A stretch of DNA of 64,000 nt from Escarpia spicata (GCA_963995525.1 OZ023205.1:52384214-52448213), one strand, 5' to 3'. Counted from the stretch's first letter, positions 21,852 through 34,286 are shown. The notes: generated by a model not told the origin, from the sequence alone. Translations and numbers: made by a program.

Positions 21852-22368
21852 CATTATGCATGTCTGCATGCAGAGTATAGGCCTACATACATGAACCCAT
21901 ATTCTACAAACTTACATCCTCGGATAGTATTTTGTGCGAAACATTGCGGGTACACGAACGATACCCGAACCATATCTCCATCACAATATACCAGTATTCA
22001 AGCTTTCGGCTCAACAACGGAGAACAAACATCCTCTCTGCAGGTTCAGGCCACATTATGTAGTTTTTGCAAAAATTATATATTGTTGTGTGTACCAGTAA
22101 CCATATGGCTTTGGTTATTGAACAACCAACACAATGTTTTCTCACTGCGAGGTCGGTATTTTATATATGACGCACGGTCGGTAAACCTTGTTTTGCTTGA
22201 GTTTTTTTTATCTAGAATAAACAATGTCATTACACAGTTATTCACGAAATAGGTGAGCAGGAAACTCTGACTGACCGAAGGTTTAATTAAATGTCAAGTC
22301 TGCGACAGGCGAGGTGAATTTTAAGGACCGCCCACGGAGAACAATTAGAGTATTGCATGGAACAATAC

Positions 22369-22410
22369 GTCTCTAGACGCGGGAGCCGCTAAGTCTAAGT
22401 CTAAGTAAGT
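22369..22410 (+). mobile_element. 3' tail fragment of the RTE-like LINE family
   Basis: CGCGGGAGCCGCTAAGTCTA and the run CTAAGTCTAAGTAAGT match the 3' end of the LINE at 53951-54050 and the fragment at 33250-33345. The following GCGAGTGGCCGCAGTAA (22449-) also resembles GCGAGTGGCCGTAAT after 54117, so the homology probably extends to about 22470. Confidence 0.6.
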
Positions 22411-22892
22411 GGGACAATTAGAGAATTGCGGGGACACGCATGTGTCGTGCGAGTGGCCGCAGTAACTTGCAGGCGAGCCGTGGCAAACAAACCCAAACAA
22501 AGCCAATAACGAATTGTGTTGCGTGCGGTGATGTTGTCGCAATCGTTGACGTAGTTGGGGGTTTGTCCAGCGCTCTCGTCGTGTGCGTGTGCATCATGTA
22601 TTTGTGACTGTCTTCCTGACTCTCTTTATTTTTGTGTATGTCAGCATATATGTTTATATATATGTCTGTATATATGTCTGTGTGTAAGTCTGTGTGTTTG
22701 TCTGTCTCTCTGTATGTCCCTCTGTGTGTCTTTTTCTCTTCCCCATCTTCACGGACATACGCACGCATGCTGGCGCTCGTACACATATATGCCGTATACA
22801 TACACACAAGCACGCACGCACACACACACATACATACACACACCGGATGCATACACTCACGCACTCACGCACATACACACGCTCTCTCCCCC

Positions 22893-23107
22893 CCTCTCTC
22901 TCTCACTCACTCACCCACTCACCCACTCACCCACTCACCCACTCACCCACTCACCCACTCACTCACTCACTCACTCACTCACTCACTCACTCACTCACTC
23001 ACTCACTCACTCACTCACTCACTCACTCACTCACTCACTCACTCACTCACTCACTCACTCACTCACTCACTCACTCACTCACTCACTCACTCACTCACTC
23101 ACTCACT
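22893..23107. repeat. (CTCA)n tetranucleotide array
   Basis: CTCACCCA variants then pure CTCA to 23107. The motif is the reverse complement of the 15.6-17.0 kb array. C/T-rich simple sequence continues to about 23265. The THSL-repeat frames are artefacts. Confidence 0.97.
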
Positions 23108-23289
23108 CTGTGTTTGTCTGTATCTCTCCCTTCCTCCCCCTCTGTCAGTCTCTCTCTACTCTCCTACCCCCCTCTCTCTATGTCTATACATCGTTCGCTC
23201 TCGTCCCGTCCCGGCTCGGCCCGGTCCGGTCCGGCCCGGCCCTGGCTTCATTCCCCTCTCCCTATACTATCTTAGAGGAGGTGTAGAGC

Positions 23290-24840
23290 AATGACGTTCA
23301 CGAATTTATCCTCATTTGCAAGTTCTCAACTGTTCTCATTTGATACGTGTAGCCTCTACCGACTCACTTAATATCATCAAATTATATAGGCCCAATGCAG
23401 TACTCTTAATAGGCTATCAGTCATATACGCTTCACTTGATCAATAACACCTATTCATTATTAGTATTATTCCCATTTACAACCAGATGTGTAGGCCTAAC
23501 TGAATTATTAATCGTAGCTCTGCCTCTGACCATCTAACTACCATAACAATTATACTGTCATTCGTGTTTGTCTCCGTCAGTCAAACTAAATTTCTACTAT
23601 AACTACGGTACAAGCATTTTCATCGATATATTTAATATCAAGACATAAAGGTGGCGACGTCCAAAACGACAGTCATCAAAACACGAACTGGCTAATTGTA
23701 AACGGAACTGCCAACCACCAGGGTGTCAGTCCTCCGTTGACGCGCCTGGCTCGTTAATAATGCATAACTCATCCAGCAATCCGTCAAAGCAATTTATAGC
23801 ATATTGGCCATTTGTCACCCGGTCACATACGCGTTCTTTTGTGCTAATAGCTCATGAGTTACTAAGTGTCCATTATTCATTGAAAACATCGCATAATTTC
23901 TATTACACGTGCAACTAATGCGGTAAAATCGGTGCGCAAGAATAGTTCGACACGTGTTTGAAGTCACACTCGGGGGAATCGTTCTAGAATAGGTCACCAT
24001 GATTGGAGGGAGAATCCAGGGGATGTTTGTGGCAGAGACTGTCTGATGAAAGACTATATGGACAATGACCACAGAGTTGTGTGCGACTTGTCACAGTTGA
24101 CGATCCATGTCGGATCTATGTCACGTGGTTGGATGGTTGCATTCTGTCGCGAGATGGAACATGCTAACAAAAATAATTTGCGATTTTAACACATGCTGGT
24201 GTAAGACAGACGCGCGTATTAAAATGAGATGTTATCACAGCTAAGACATATTTTGTATTGTGCAACTCATCAAGAATATTACATGAGGTGTATTGTATAT
24301 GCGTGTGGTGATAATAACAATTGTACTTTTGATTTTAGTGCACAAATGTATAACTAACTGTCGCTGTTCTTTTAGCAGCTTACAACGCAACCGTCACTGT
24401 CTCGCTAGCCAGGTACTGCTAATGTAGTCACTCCACTGCAACAGGAATACACACAATTAGCGAATTATATAAGTCCACGAAAACTCTACAACTCAGCTAT
24501 CGAAATCCGGAACTTTATGTGCTTGACACTATAATGACGAACGGATCAAAACGTAACGTTGTACCTGTTTCAAGTTTTCTTCCATGACGTATTGTCTCGT
24601 AACAACATAAGTCGCATTGTTCCGCCGCGATTGGTCGCTACTGCGCCACCTATCGAGTGGAAAAAATACTAATGCACAATGACGCTGTTGCGGTTATCTG
24701 AACCGGGCAGTGTGGCGTGGCAACAATATCACGTCTGTCGAATTCGACGGTTATTGGCTGTGGTTTCTAGAAGCCATTTTGGATCGCCCAAAATTACAGG
24801 TATCACATCACATTTTGGCGGGGGTGGGTGGTGATGAAAG
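23290..24840. other. Intergenic, no gene seen
   Basis: About 1.5 kb without recognisable motifs. The longest frames are under 90 codons. Confidence 0.35.
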
Positions 24841-24849
24841 CATCATACA

Positions 24850-25195
24850 TTCCGTGGAGCGCACCGGTGCAGTGCATAGCTAGTGCTTCGAACTCTCCAC
24901 CGCGAGAACCCGGCTTCGAATCCTGTGCGGCAGTGTCGAACCTTGGGCACGTTCGTTCACTCTACGTTGCTCCAATTCACTCGGCTGTAGGAATAAGTAC
25001 CTGGCTGTAGACAGTGGTGGGTATCTGTGTACGAATAGTCTTCGCGCATTAATTGCAGCGTGGCAGGATGCTTCCCAGAGAAGTCAAGGAAATGGTGTTC
25101 GATTGAACAGGTCTGCCAGGGAGAAAAGTGTAAAGCTCTTGGAGGAGTCCTAAGGACTGGATACTGCGCTACATAAGAACTTACCTTACCTATAC
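24850..25195 (+). mobile_element. tRNA-derived SINE, near full length
   Basis: The head resembles a tRNA. An A-box-like GTGCAGTGCATAGC lies at about 24868 and a B-box-like GGCTTCGAATCC at 24912-24923, with the CTTCGAACTCT anticodon-arm region between. The central part, CCTTGGGCACGTTCGTTCAC, CTCGGCTGTAGGAATAAG and TACCTGGCTGTAG, is a common invertebrate SINE body. The tail TACTGCGCTACATAAGAAC is shared with a second copy at 32697-32870 and resembles the GCGCTATATAAG LINE tail at about 40738. It would be transcribed by RNA polymerase III if active. It is not a functional tRNA. Confidence 0.8.
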
Positions 25196-25199
25196 CTTT

Positions 25200-25793
25200 T
25201 ACTTTCCGAATTTATGCTTTCGCCCCTTATAAATGGACGGCAGAACAGAAATCAGAGAGAGAGAGGAAGAATTGGGAATGAAACGAGTCTGACGTATGTG
25301 GGTGTTTTTAATGTTTCTATCTGTACTTGGGTGTAATTTTTTAAATGTTATATTTACTCTTGCATCTATATGTTTATATTTGTAAAGGCATGCGAGATAA
25401 ACGGTTTTTGACGAAGCAAGGACTGGTATTCACAACGTCACATCACTCGGAAAAGATCCTGGGAATATCCAGCGACTTACCAGCGACGTTCCTCTGACAC
25501 CTGAACACACAACGGGAGGCTCAGGGGTGCTTCCTCGTGTTCCCATAATCTCGGGTTGGAGTACGTGTTGATTGTTTTCCCGCTGTATCATATATGGTAG
25601 ATACAGTTGACCTTTAGGTAATGATGATATTTGTTATTAAATAAACGAAGCCCCAACGGTTGTACTGAAGTAGGCATAACTCTTGTAAGAAGAATGTCAA
25701 CGCATCGCTGGGATTACAAAGGTATACTCAATGTTAGAATAATTTACAACATCTCGCTCGGTTTATAAAATGAAGGTGTGTGTTTTAAGAATT
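25200..25793. other. Intergenic, no gene seen
   Basis: No motif recognised. Confidence 0.35.
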
Positions 25794-26188
25794 CAGGCCC
25801 GTAGCCAGCTTTTCACAACTGGGGGTCACAATTTCCCAATACACACTCCAGGTGGCGCCACACGCTCGTGTGGGGTTATATTTTTCACACGTGGGAGTTC
25901 ACCCCCATAATGCAGAGGGTCGGGTTTCTAGCTGAATGGACAATGAAGTGGGGTGTGAGGTTGGTGGACCGTGTTGGTTTCATCTGATATTCAAACACCA
26001 CATTAGATTCACCAGAAAGCCATTAGCGAGGCTGTTTCTGGGGGTGAGGGAGTCGGATTCATATATGTGGTCTGGGAATTTGTTCCATAGGTGTTCACAT
26101 CTTACAGATTAAATTTGAGGGGGGCTTTCACATTTTGGAGAAAGGGGAGTTCACGTGAACTCCACGAACCGCCCTGGCTACGGGCCTG
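25794..26188. mobile_element. 395-bp MITE with perfect 15-bp terminal inverted repeats
   Basis: CAGGCCCGTAGCCAG at 25794-25808 is matched exactly by its inverted complement at 26174-26188. The interior is non-coding with several G-runs. No clear target duplication was seen in the flanks (ATT on the left, CCGAAT on the right). The terminus type is widespread in animal genomes; the superfamily is left open. Confidence 0.88.
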
Positions 26189-26592
26189 CCGAATGATAGT
26201 GTGTGTGACCTGAACAATGCATTACATTGTCTATGTCGCCAATACAACATTTTATACTGTGTACAAAATATGAAATAATGTGGAAAATAAACACGTTGTA
26301 CCCACAGGCTGGAGTGTGGGGTGGTGCCATCATCCGCACTCGCTAGAGGATGCAGCGTCCCACCGCAACACCTCACGCGTAACAGCTATGTGCCCTAACC
26401 TAAAGTGGAACACTTTATACACAAGACGTCGGTTAAGAGATGCCACTATGAACTTTATAATTCACCATGGACTAGTGCGCATCAGCTTCCGTACGGCAGA
26501 TGACCGCACCAGACGAAAACACAAACACAAACTACGACCACTGCCAGCCTCCTGCTCCACCTACCAGCAATCGTTCTACGTACGCTTGATCC

Positions 26593-26938
26593 CATCCGTA
26601 TTTAACCTGGGGGTAATTCGGGCATTTTCGAGGGGGGTAAACAAATACTTTTAATGTATAGAGTTTTCAGCAATTAATGCATCACAACTATACGCTCTTG
26701 GAGCACGCTACATTGAAGATATATATGTCGAAAGACGCAACAGTGGCACAAGCCAAAGAATTGTCCGTGAATGTGAAGAGGTTGGATCAGAAGACAAAGA
26801 GGCCAAACAGTTGTTATCATTTGGGCTACATCGCACATCGTTTTGTGAGCTCAGTCGGCTGAACCTCTCACAAGAAAGGAACATGGTTGATAATGTTACA
26901 GCTCGAAGCAAGGTTGCCAGCTCCATTCACAAATCCAG
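26593..26938 (+). mobile_element. Second, internally deleted copy of the hAT element
   Basis: It starts CATCCGTATTTAACCTGGGG and follows the 12764 copy through TATAGAGTTTTCAGCAATTA and CTACATTGAAGATATATATG to TCGAAAGACG, with no microsatellite or hairpin. It then jumps to the segment shared with 14141-14286. Between them it reads ELSVNVKRLDQ, matching ELSVDVKRFDP near 13960, so the transposase block at 13600-13950 is deleted. The right terminus was not found. Confidence 0.75.
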
Positions 26939-26949
26939 TATAGTGAAGT

Positions 26950-27045
26950 ATCACTTTTTAGTAGTATATTCTCGAAAACTAGAGGGTTGTGTCCGTGCGG
27001 CGTTTTCATCTCTGAATACTACGGGAGTAGAAGTGATTACTGTTT
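26950..27045. other. Spacer
   Basis: No feature recognised between the hAT copy and the candidate exon. Confidence 0.3.
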
Positions 27046-27047
27046 GT

Positions 27048-27188
27048 TTAGTCGTTCATCTGCTTCATATACTGTGCTTCCTCGTCTTCAACCATCTGGT
27101 CGACTATTGTAAACCGACACGACTGACCAGACATCGCACATGAACTGACTGAAAGCATCAATGCTACAAAAAGTATTATGGAAGAAAT
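27048..27188 (-). CDS. Candidate terminal exon with hydrophobic segment (unknown)
   Basis: On the minus strand a good 3' splice site (GTATTCCTATTGCAG) ends at 27189. The following frame reads ISSIILFVALMLSVSSC, a hydrophobic stretch resembling a signal peptide or membrane segment, then a short polar, acidic tail (VDQMVEDEEAQYMKQMND) ending in a stop. An internal ATG lies at the start of MLSVSSC. If real it would be a short secreted or membrane protein whose first exon lies upstream above 27190. No homologue recognised. Chance cannot be excluded in 46 codons. Confidence 0.22.
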   Translation of the reverse strand: MSSIILFVALMLSVSSCAMSGQSCRFTIVDQMVEDEEAQYMKQMND

Positions 27189-27199
27189 CTGCAATAGGA

Positions 27200-27900
27200 A
27201 TACTTGTTGTCCACAAGGGGGAGGGAGGGGGGGGAGTGAAACTGGCAATGATGTTACAGGAACTTGGACACGCAAATTGAAGACATCGGATCGTCGACGC
27301 GAAATGTTCCCCAGCCTATTGGAGATGGCGATTGACCAGAGGTCAGCCAATACAACAATGACACCCGAAATGAAGCAGCTGTACATATCCGTCAGTGATT
27401 GTACTTTGATTGAACTCGCCGCCTGATATGGCAGACACTGTTAACTGATGTATACTGCCTTTACGACACTAAGCGCCAATGTTGATTGTTTTCTTGATGT
27501 CACAAAGTGAAGCCATCCACTGTTGACGCTTGTTCCAAACCGATCAAGGTGAATTAACTGTGTCGTGAAGTAGAACTCTTGTCGTACGTATAAACATCTC
27601 ATAATTTCTCGCATCGGCGTCATGTAGGACACGTAGCGTGTGTAAAATCTCGAAAACAGGGTGCCACGCAGGGCAAGGAAAAGTAAACAAAAATCACGAA
27701 GTGGGGACATGGCCATTTGCCACCTAAAAGCGTCACTGTATTTAAGCCTACACACGTTATAATTTTCATCAGGTATTAATAACAGTTACTGGAACAGGAA
27801 TTCTTTGTTCCGTTACGGTTAATCAATTCCGTTACTAATCATGTTAATAAAATAAGAGAACAGCTAACCGATTCAAAGAAAGCACGGATATTTTCGGCAT
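27200..27900. other. Intergenic; one 104-codon minus frame of unknown status
   Basis: A minus-strand frame at 27441-27755 has a hydrophobic start (LRDFCLLFLALRG), but it has no motif and no splice context I can defend. Confidence 0.25.
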
Positions 27901-27904
27901 AGAA

Positions 27905-28287
<383 letters not shown>

Positions 28288-28289
28288 AT

Positions 28290-29240
28290 CAACTCCTGGA
28301 AGTAAACTTACTAGAATGAATACGATGCCACTTTTACGATACATTCAATGTTTACGATCAGACGTATTGTGGGAACTTTACTTTAAACGTTATCGAGTAT
28401 GTCATTAATATATCACAATGTTGATGGATGTGAAGACTAATTAACCACGACGACTACTTCTATTGTTATCTGCGTTAGTGCAGTCGTAGGAAAACATTTA
28501 CGAAAATACCAATCTGTGATGTGTCCAATCCGTATAACAAAGGGCAACCACTTTTGATCTTGTTGCAAAAACACGTTGTTCGTAAACTAGCTTGCCATTC
28601 CAGCAGTCAGTTTAAGTCCAGCATCAATACCACAAACGTTCAACGAGTGTCAGCAAGTGTCCCACGCCGTGGATCTACGCGTGGGTGACGTACCACGAAT
28701 TAATTCAAGAAAATCTCGACGTCTTTCAACAAATTCCCTTGCGTGGACTTCCGCTATGTTCTACGTCACCACTTGCGTCATATCAATAATTGGCGTTAGT
28801 AGGAAGGGATTTATCATGACGACGTAGGTAGTGAAGGTTTGTCAGGTAGAAATGTGTTGTTAGTGTATACATGTCGTCGGATTCGGTTGATTGGCAAAAC
28901 TGCCTAAATGGTTTCCCAATGTGTCGTACTGATGTTTGTTATGAAGCAATTTTCTGTAACGCAAGTTACATAAAACATCGTGAACTGATCGGCGGTCCTC
29001 GAACAGAATATGCGTGGAACAATTAGCTTACGAGTTACGTCCGTCTAACGTCCGTTACGAACCCTATGACCGTTAAACGTTTCTTTTTTTGACGCGTCGT
29101 ACAATAATACTAATTACAATAATAGTAATGATAATAATTATTTATTTCCTTCCAATCGTGAGACTGAATAAAATATAAGATTCACGATAAAACGTTATTT
29201 GTTTAAACTAGTATATTTTGTTAGAAAATAACTTAAATTA
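28290..29240. other. Intergenic, no gene seen
   Basis: No recognised feature. Confidence 0.35.
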
Positions 29241-29244
29241 AAAA

Positions 29245-29270
29245 ACATTAAATATATATATATACATATG

Positions 29271-29316
<46 letters not shown>

Positions 29317-29338
29317 CATACATGCAGTGTATATACTG

Positions 29339-29382
<44 letters not shown>

Positions 29383-29392
29383 CATATACAAA
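29245..29392. repeat. (TA)n microsatellite
   Basis: Interrupted TATA repeat with a central CATGCAGTGTATATACTG. Confidence 0.95.
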
Positions 29393-29490
29393 CATGTACA
29401 TAATTATAATAATACATAATACGTGATTATACACACACCCAGATGCTAATGCACACATAAATATAAGCAAATACACGTATGCATACATAC

Positions 29491-30655
29491 TAGCGTCGGA
29501 ACGATACACTACTTGGCGATACGATACGTACCGCGATACAGACTATATTGACTAGAATGGCGCAGTGCAACACTCGTTTATTTATTGTGAACCAATGAAG
29601 CGAGTCAGTAGCACAAGTTCATTGCTTCAACCTCAGCAGCGCCCTGTTGCACTTGCAGTCTTGCATATCACTCCAGCTGGCTATTTGCTTTAATTTATTT
29701 TACTTTAATCCGACAATGTTAGCATACTGTGCACACTTTATTTGTAGAACTGACGCCCGTTTCATCGGTGATTACTTCGAAACCGAAGTGCTTCTACACT
29801 GCCGACTTGTATGAAGCAGGGAGAGCTTCGAGCTTAATGTTGTCTTTGCCTGTCGCCATTTTACCTATGCATGGATGGCTTAACGTAGACACTGATGGCG
29901 CGCGCGAACGGATGTTGAGTAGACATTAGACAATGACGTAATTGCGTCTGTAAGTTTGTAATAACGGTATCGAGATCGAGTAGGCAGTTGTCTATCACGG
30001 CAGTTGACTGTAGTGAAATATGTTATACCGTTGTTTGTACATAGTTTACCGACTGACGAAATACTGATCAACTTTAAACGACTTCACGAGTTGTCTACTA
30101 GCTCGCAGCGTTTCGCAACGCGTCATTACTAGACCCTACACGGTTTGGCGTTCCACAAAAAGTCAAAATAAAATAAAATAAAAACTGTCTAAGTTTTAAT
30201 GGCTTTAAATCAGTACTATTAAGAAATAATGAACTTTTCAGTTCTACAACTCTACTAACAGAAACAAACGTGCAGCTTTACATCCAGATGAAATGGCGAA
30301 TGAGACTGGATCGCAAGCAGGCTGTTGCTCACGAATGGCTGTGCTCACGCGGACAAGGCAACGATACTGCAGACGTCACGTCATCCCTCGTAACTATGAG
30401 ATCCAAATTGCATGCGCGCATTGAAAACAGACTAGTGTGTAAATGTTTTACATAGATTATAGTTAGATAGTATATACGTACTACATGTTATAACTCGATA
30501 TGTTATCGATACACAGACATTTGTGGTTTGCACTGGACGGTTATTGCTTCACAAAGGTGGCGCGAATACTATTTTGCCTACCGCTACCGTGTATCGCAGC
30601 GTATCGCGATACGGATATTGTGTATCGTGTACCGTACCGTGTCGTACTGGTCCTA
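29491..30655. mobile_element. Non-autonomous hAT-like element with GATACG-rich ends
   Basis: The left end, TAGCGTCGGAACGATACACT, continues into CGATACGATACG. The right end, read on the minus strand from 30655, is TAGGACCAGTACGACACGG followed by GATACAC and ATCGCGATACG. Subterminal GATAC repeats on both sides resemble a hAT subgroup. Flanking octamers ATACATAC (29483-29490) and ACAAATAC (30656-30663) agree at 6 of 8. The interior (1.1 kb) has no transposase motif. Confidence 0.55.
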
Positions 30656-30676
30656 ACAAATACATACATTCATATA

Positions 30677-30688
30677 TATATATATAAT

Positions 30689-30736
<48 letters not shown>

Positions 30737-30769
30737 CACCTGTATATATATATTATATATATATATATA

Positions 30770-30861
<92 letters not shown>
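30677..30861. repeat. (AT)n then (GT)n microsatellite
   Basis: AT repeats with two AATATACACCTGT words, then about 44 GT units. Confidence 0.96.
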
Positions 30862-30863
<2 letters not shown>

Positions 30864-30932
30864 GATTAGAGATGCATCAGTTAATAAAGCAGGTCTTAGT
30901 CCTGTTTGTTTTCACTTTGGGTAAGGGGTAGC

Positions 30933-31033
30933 GTGTACAGCACCGTGTGTACAGCACCGTGTGTACAGCACCGTGTGTACAGCACCGTGTGTACAGCACC
31001 GTGTATACAGCACCGTGTGTACAGCACCGTGTG
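30933..31033. repeat. 14-bp minisatellite, about 7 copies
   Basis: The unit GTGTGTACAGCACC is nearly perfect; one copy has GTGTATACAG. Confidence 0.95.
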
Positions 31034-31153
31034 TTATGTGCCATAACCCTTGCTGCTGCTTGTGCAATTTGTGCTGCGGTTGTTCGATTTGTGTGAAGAA
31101 ATGTTGACATAACTGTGTTCGTTTCTCTTTCAGTGTAATCAGTTGCGTATTTG

Positions 31154-31410
31154 CTAATGCCTCGATGTAGGGCGTGCCGGTGTATATAATGTGTTCTTTG
31201 AACGTCTTTGCACTTGCTCCATGTCTTCAATATGTACTTGTGTCACATGGTTGCAATGCCAGGACAATGCGTTGGTGAATATATTGTGGTGAATATATTT
31301 GCTTGTACCGCGTATCCTGGAACCTAAATACTGGACGTCGTCTAATTCCTCAAGTGCTTCACCAGCAGTTGTCTTTGTTATGTTGAATGGATCGTAACTA
31401 ACGTATACGT
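31154..31410 (-). pseudogene. LINE polymerase C-terminal fragment
   Basis: The minus-strand frame reads GEALEELDDVQYLGSRIRGT, the VDDFKYLGS-type motif downstream of RT in RTE-like LINEs, then LSWHCNHVTQVHIEDMEQVQ. Upstream it is interrupted by a microsatellite. No catalytic motif is present. Confidence 0.5.
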
Positions 31411-31423
31411 TTAATACATGCAC

Positions 31424-31612
31424 GCGCACGAGCACGCTAACGCATACGCACGCACGCACACACACACGCGCGCGCACACACACACGCACACACACACACA
31501 CACACACACGTACGCACGCACACACAAACACACACAAGCGCGCACACACACACGCACACGCACACACACACACACGCACGCACACACACACATACGCGCG
31601 CACGCACACACA
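31424..31612. repeat. (CA)n/(CACG)n microsatellite
   Basis: Compound alternating CA/CG array. Confidence 0.95.
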
Positions 31613-31614
31613 TA

Positions 31615-32696
31615 AGGAATATAAAAGAAACCGAAAAAGTAAAACGGTGAGCAGAGCGATTTATAAAGAACAACAACCGGGAAAGCAGTCCTTAAAACTT
31701 CAATTGTTGCTCTTAGTTCAAACACAATTTTTGTTGTTGAAATTAATATAATAATAATAATAATACGATACAAAAACTGGATTACACCGCAAACTTACGA
31801 GTTATTATTATTATTTAAAAAAATCACATAAACATCGTTATAATGATTTATAACGTTGCAAACCGAACACAGTTTCACCAATAAATTTAAATGATATGGA
31901 CGTGTTAAATCGAATAACAAACACATGTTGAGGTTGATGAATAAATATGTGAATTGTGGCAAGTTAAGCTATTAGTTAGATTTGTTAGATTCTATGAACC
32001 TCCCCGCATGCGTGTAAATGTATTAGTATGAACACCTTAATCATTATGATATGACAAATGGCGTCACTGTTGGGGACTGTCCGAATGAAACAAGTTGCTG
32101 TGACGTGTAAGTGTAACTCACGTCTAATTAAACAATGTCCGAGAGGTCACAGGATAACACACACCTGTATTACTTCCGGGTCTCAGTTTTTTGCACATGT
32201 GAATCGTTGTTAATCTAACACTGCCAACGATATTTATTTAGTTGTTCTTATTACAGGGAAACAAAAGGAATCTTTAATTTCCTATGCATCTATAAGCGTT
32301 AATAACAATTTACCAGTATCAACATAACCAACTACAGTAACATATTACGCCAACAGGTTACTAGAATAACCTTGCTGAAGACACACAATTTAAATTATGA
32401 TAGAAAGCAGGACATTACCACTGCATACCCTTCCCAATTCGCCAGTCGCCCACTTTGAACACAAATATGTGAATAAACCACAGGTGTTCTGTTGTTGATT
32501 GTAGTTGCAAATGTGGTTAGATTGTGTTAACTCGTTTAGGTGTTTCGGCCCAAGCAATTACCTTTTGTGTCCCTCTAAAGCGAGATAATATGTTTCGTTA
32601 CCTGAAGTCATGCATGGGTGGTCATTATTAGCTGTACTCCGGCTCAATTTTCCGTCAAGAGCGTGGGAACCATCCCACGTCAAAAGTGCTTGGGAG
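31615..32696. other. Intergenic, no gene seen
   Basis: AT-rich with a short (TAA)n near 31750. Nothing else recognised. Confidence 0.35.
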
Positions 32697-32870
32697 CGGG
32701 GAGGCAATATTCGTGTACGAATAGTCTTTGCGCACCAATTGCAGCATAGCTGAATGCTTCCAAGAGGAGTCGATATGGTGTTCGATTGAACAGGTCTGCC
32801 AGGGAGCAAAGGTTAAAGCGTTTGAGTAGCCATAAGGACCGGATACTGCGCTACATAAGAACTTACCTTT
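32697..32870 (+). mobile_element. 5'-truncated copy of the 24.9-kb SINE
   Basis: It aligns with about 25020-25195: TGTACGAATAGTCTTTGCGC, GTGTTCGATTGAACAGGTCT, GCCAGGGAG and TACTGCGCTACATAAGAAC. The tRNA-like head is absent. Confidence 0.85.
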
Positions 32871-33249
32871 TTATTTTATCTGATTTAAATGAGAACAAAA
32901 TGTTTCTATTAGTATTTTCATAACCTTTCAATATCTTCCGTACTTGGCTATAAAATTAACGCGCCATGCGCATAGACCTTTTCTTTATAGCTGCCGGATC
33001 GATGGGCCGAACGGCTTGGAACAATTTAATGACTGCGTAATGTGTATCGAAAAATCATCACCCCCTCGCACATATCGTATTTCGATTAATTCCTCTTCTT
33101 TTTGTATGGCATTGTAAAAACTGCTTCTATTGTTAATCTGAGCGTCCAGTATAGACTAAATATAAGGTTAGCCTCAGCTTACTTGGCGCACTGCATAGCA
33201 TATTAGTTTATTATCAGCTAATTTATTCCTACAGCTAGTCAACCAAAGG
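32871..33249. other. Intergenic, no gene seen
   Basis: No motif recognised. Confidence 0.35.
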
Positions 33250-33345
33250 ATGGAGCGACGTCAGAATGCTAGCTAAACGTATCTGGGTGGAGTACTTTGA
33301 CCTTCTCTTGCGTCTATAAACGCGGGAGCCGCTAATTCTAAGATC
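33250..33345 (+). mobile_element. 3' tail fragment of the RTE-like LINE family
   Basis: ATGGAGCGACGTCAGAATGC, ATCTGGGTGG and AACGCGGGAGCCGCTAATTC parallel 53950-54050. The downstream CTAAGT run is decayed. Confidence 0.75.
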
Positions 33346-34286
33346 AAGTTAATCATTCCACTTCGTGGCAAGTAGTGCACACATCTTTTGCTAGAAATAT
33401 TCACAGTCTTCTGTTGTATATTTAGTGTGGAACTCTAGGTGGGTTCTACAGGTATATCTGTATCCCCTCCTGTTTATCTGCGGGAATCTACCTAGAGAAA
33501 CAACAAACCCAAGGCAATCCATATAGGGAAGGTTTTGTGGGGTTGCTGCATGCTTTTCATCTGCTTGGCCTAAATTTATAGACATTGAGCAAAATGGTCT
33601 TTTTTGTAAAAATAAAGTTTAGGTTTTTCCCGATGTCTTTATTCGCGTTTCCAGAACAGTGCCCCTTAGAAAGGTAGACTGCTTTCTGTGGTAGGGCTCT
33701 CGTGAATTTTTTTAATGACGCGAAGGCATGACTTACTCCTCTAAACCTGTGTGCAAAACCGGTTCCACTTTGTCAACATGTGAATTCGACAAGATAGAGA
33801 TTTGCCCCTTCTTTGGCTTACAAACTGACGAAGTGACGTTACGCAGTACGTGATGTTGTTCAAGGTTGTACGGCCCCATGTCTGCCGACAAACTGGAATA
33901 AAACACCACGTGTGAAACCGGCCTGAAGCCTTTTTGAATTACGTATGCCGTGACTTGCCCTCTCCCCACACTGTCGTCGCGACGGAAATGCCACCTTCAT
34001 TGTATTCCCGGTGTATTATTTCCTAATCGGATGTTGTGCACCAAGAGAAACCATGACGTCCGATAGACTTAAGCGTCATCCAAGCTGTCGATATTAATTT
34101 CGTCACCTGCGTAATCGACAAGCATCCTCAACTGCTTAGCAATGGATATCATTGACGAATGCGAAGAGGTGAACAAAAATAAATTTTCTATAACACTTTA
34201 CAATATAGAGACGCGCAATTTTGGTCTGTTAGGACATCTTATGTAATGATTCAATCGAATCGGTTCGCGAAATAATTCAGATGCGC
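33346..34286. other. Intergenic, no gene seen
   Basis: Unique-looking sequence with no domain motif in either strand. Confidence 0.35.

Noticed and set aside
24868..24930. Functional tRNA gene
   Set aside because: A- and B-box-like words are present, but the arms do not pair as a tRNA and the sequence continues into a SINE body that has a second copy at 32.7 kb.
27441..27755. Secreted protein or toxin-like ORF (hydrophobic start)
   Set aside because: It has no cysteine framework, splice signals or homology that I can support.
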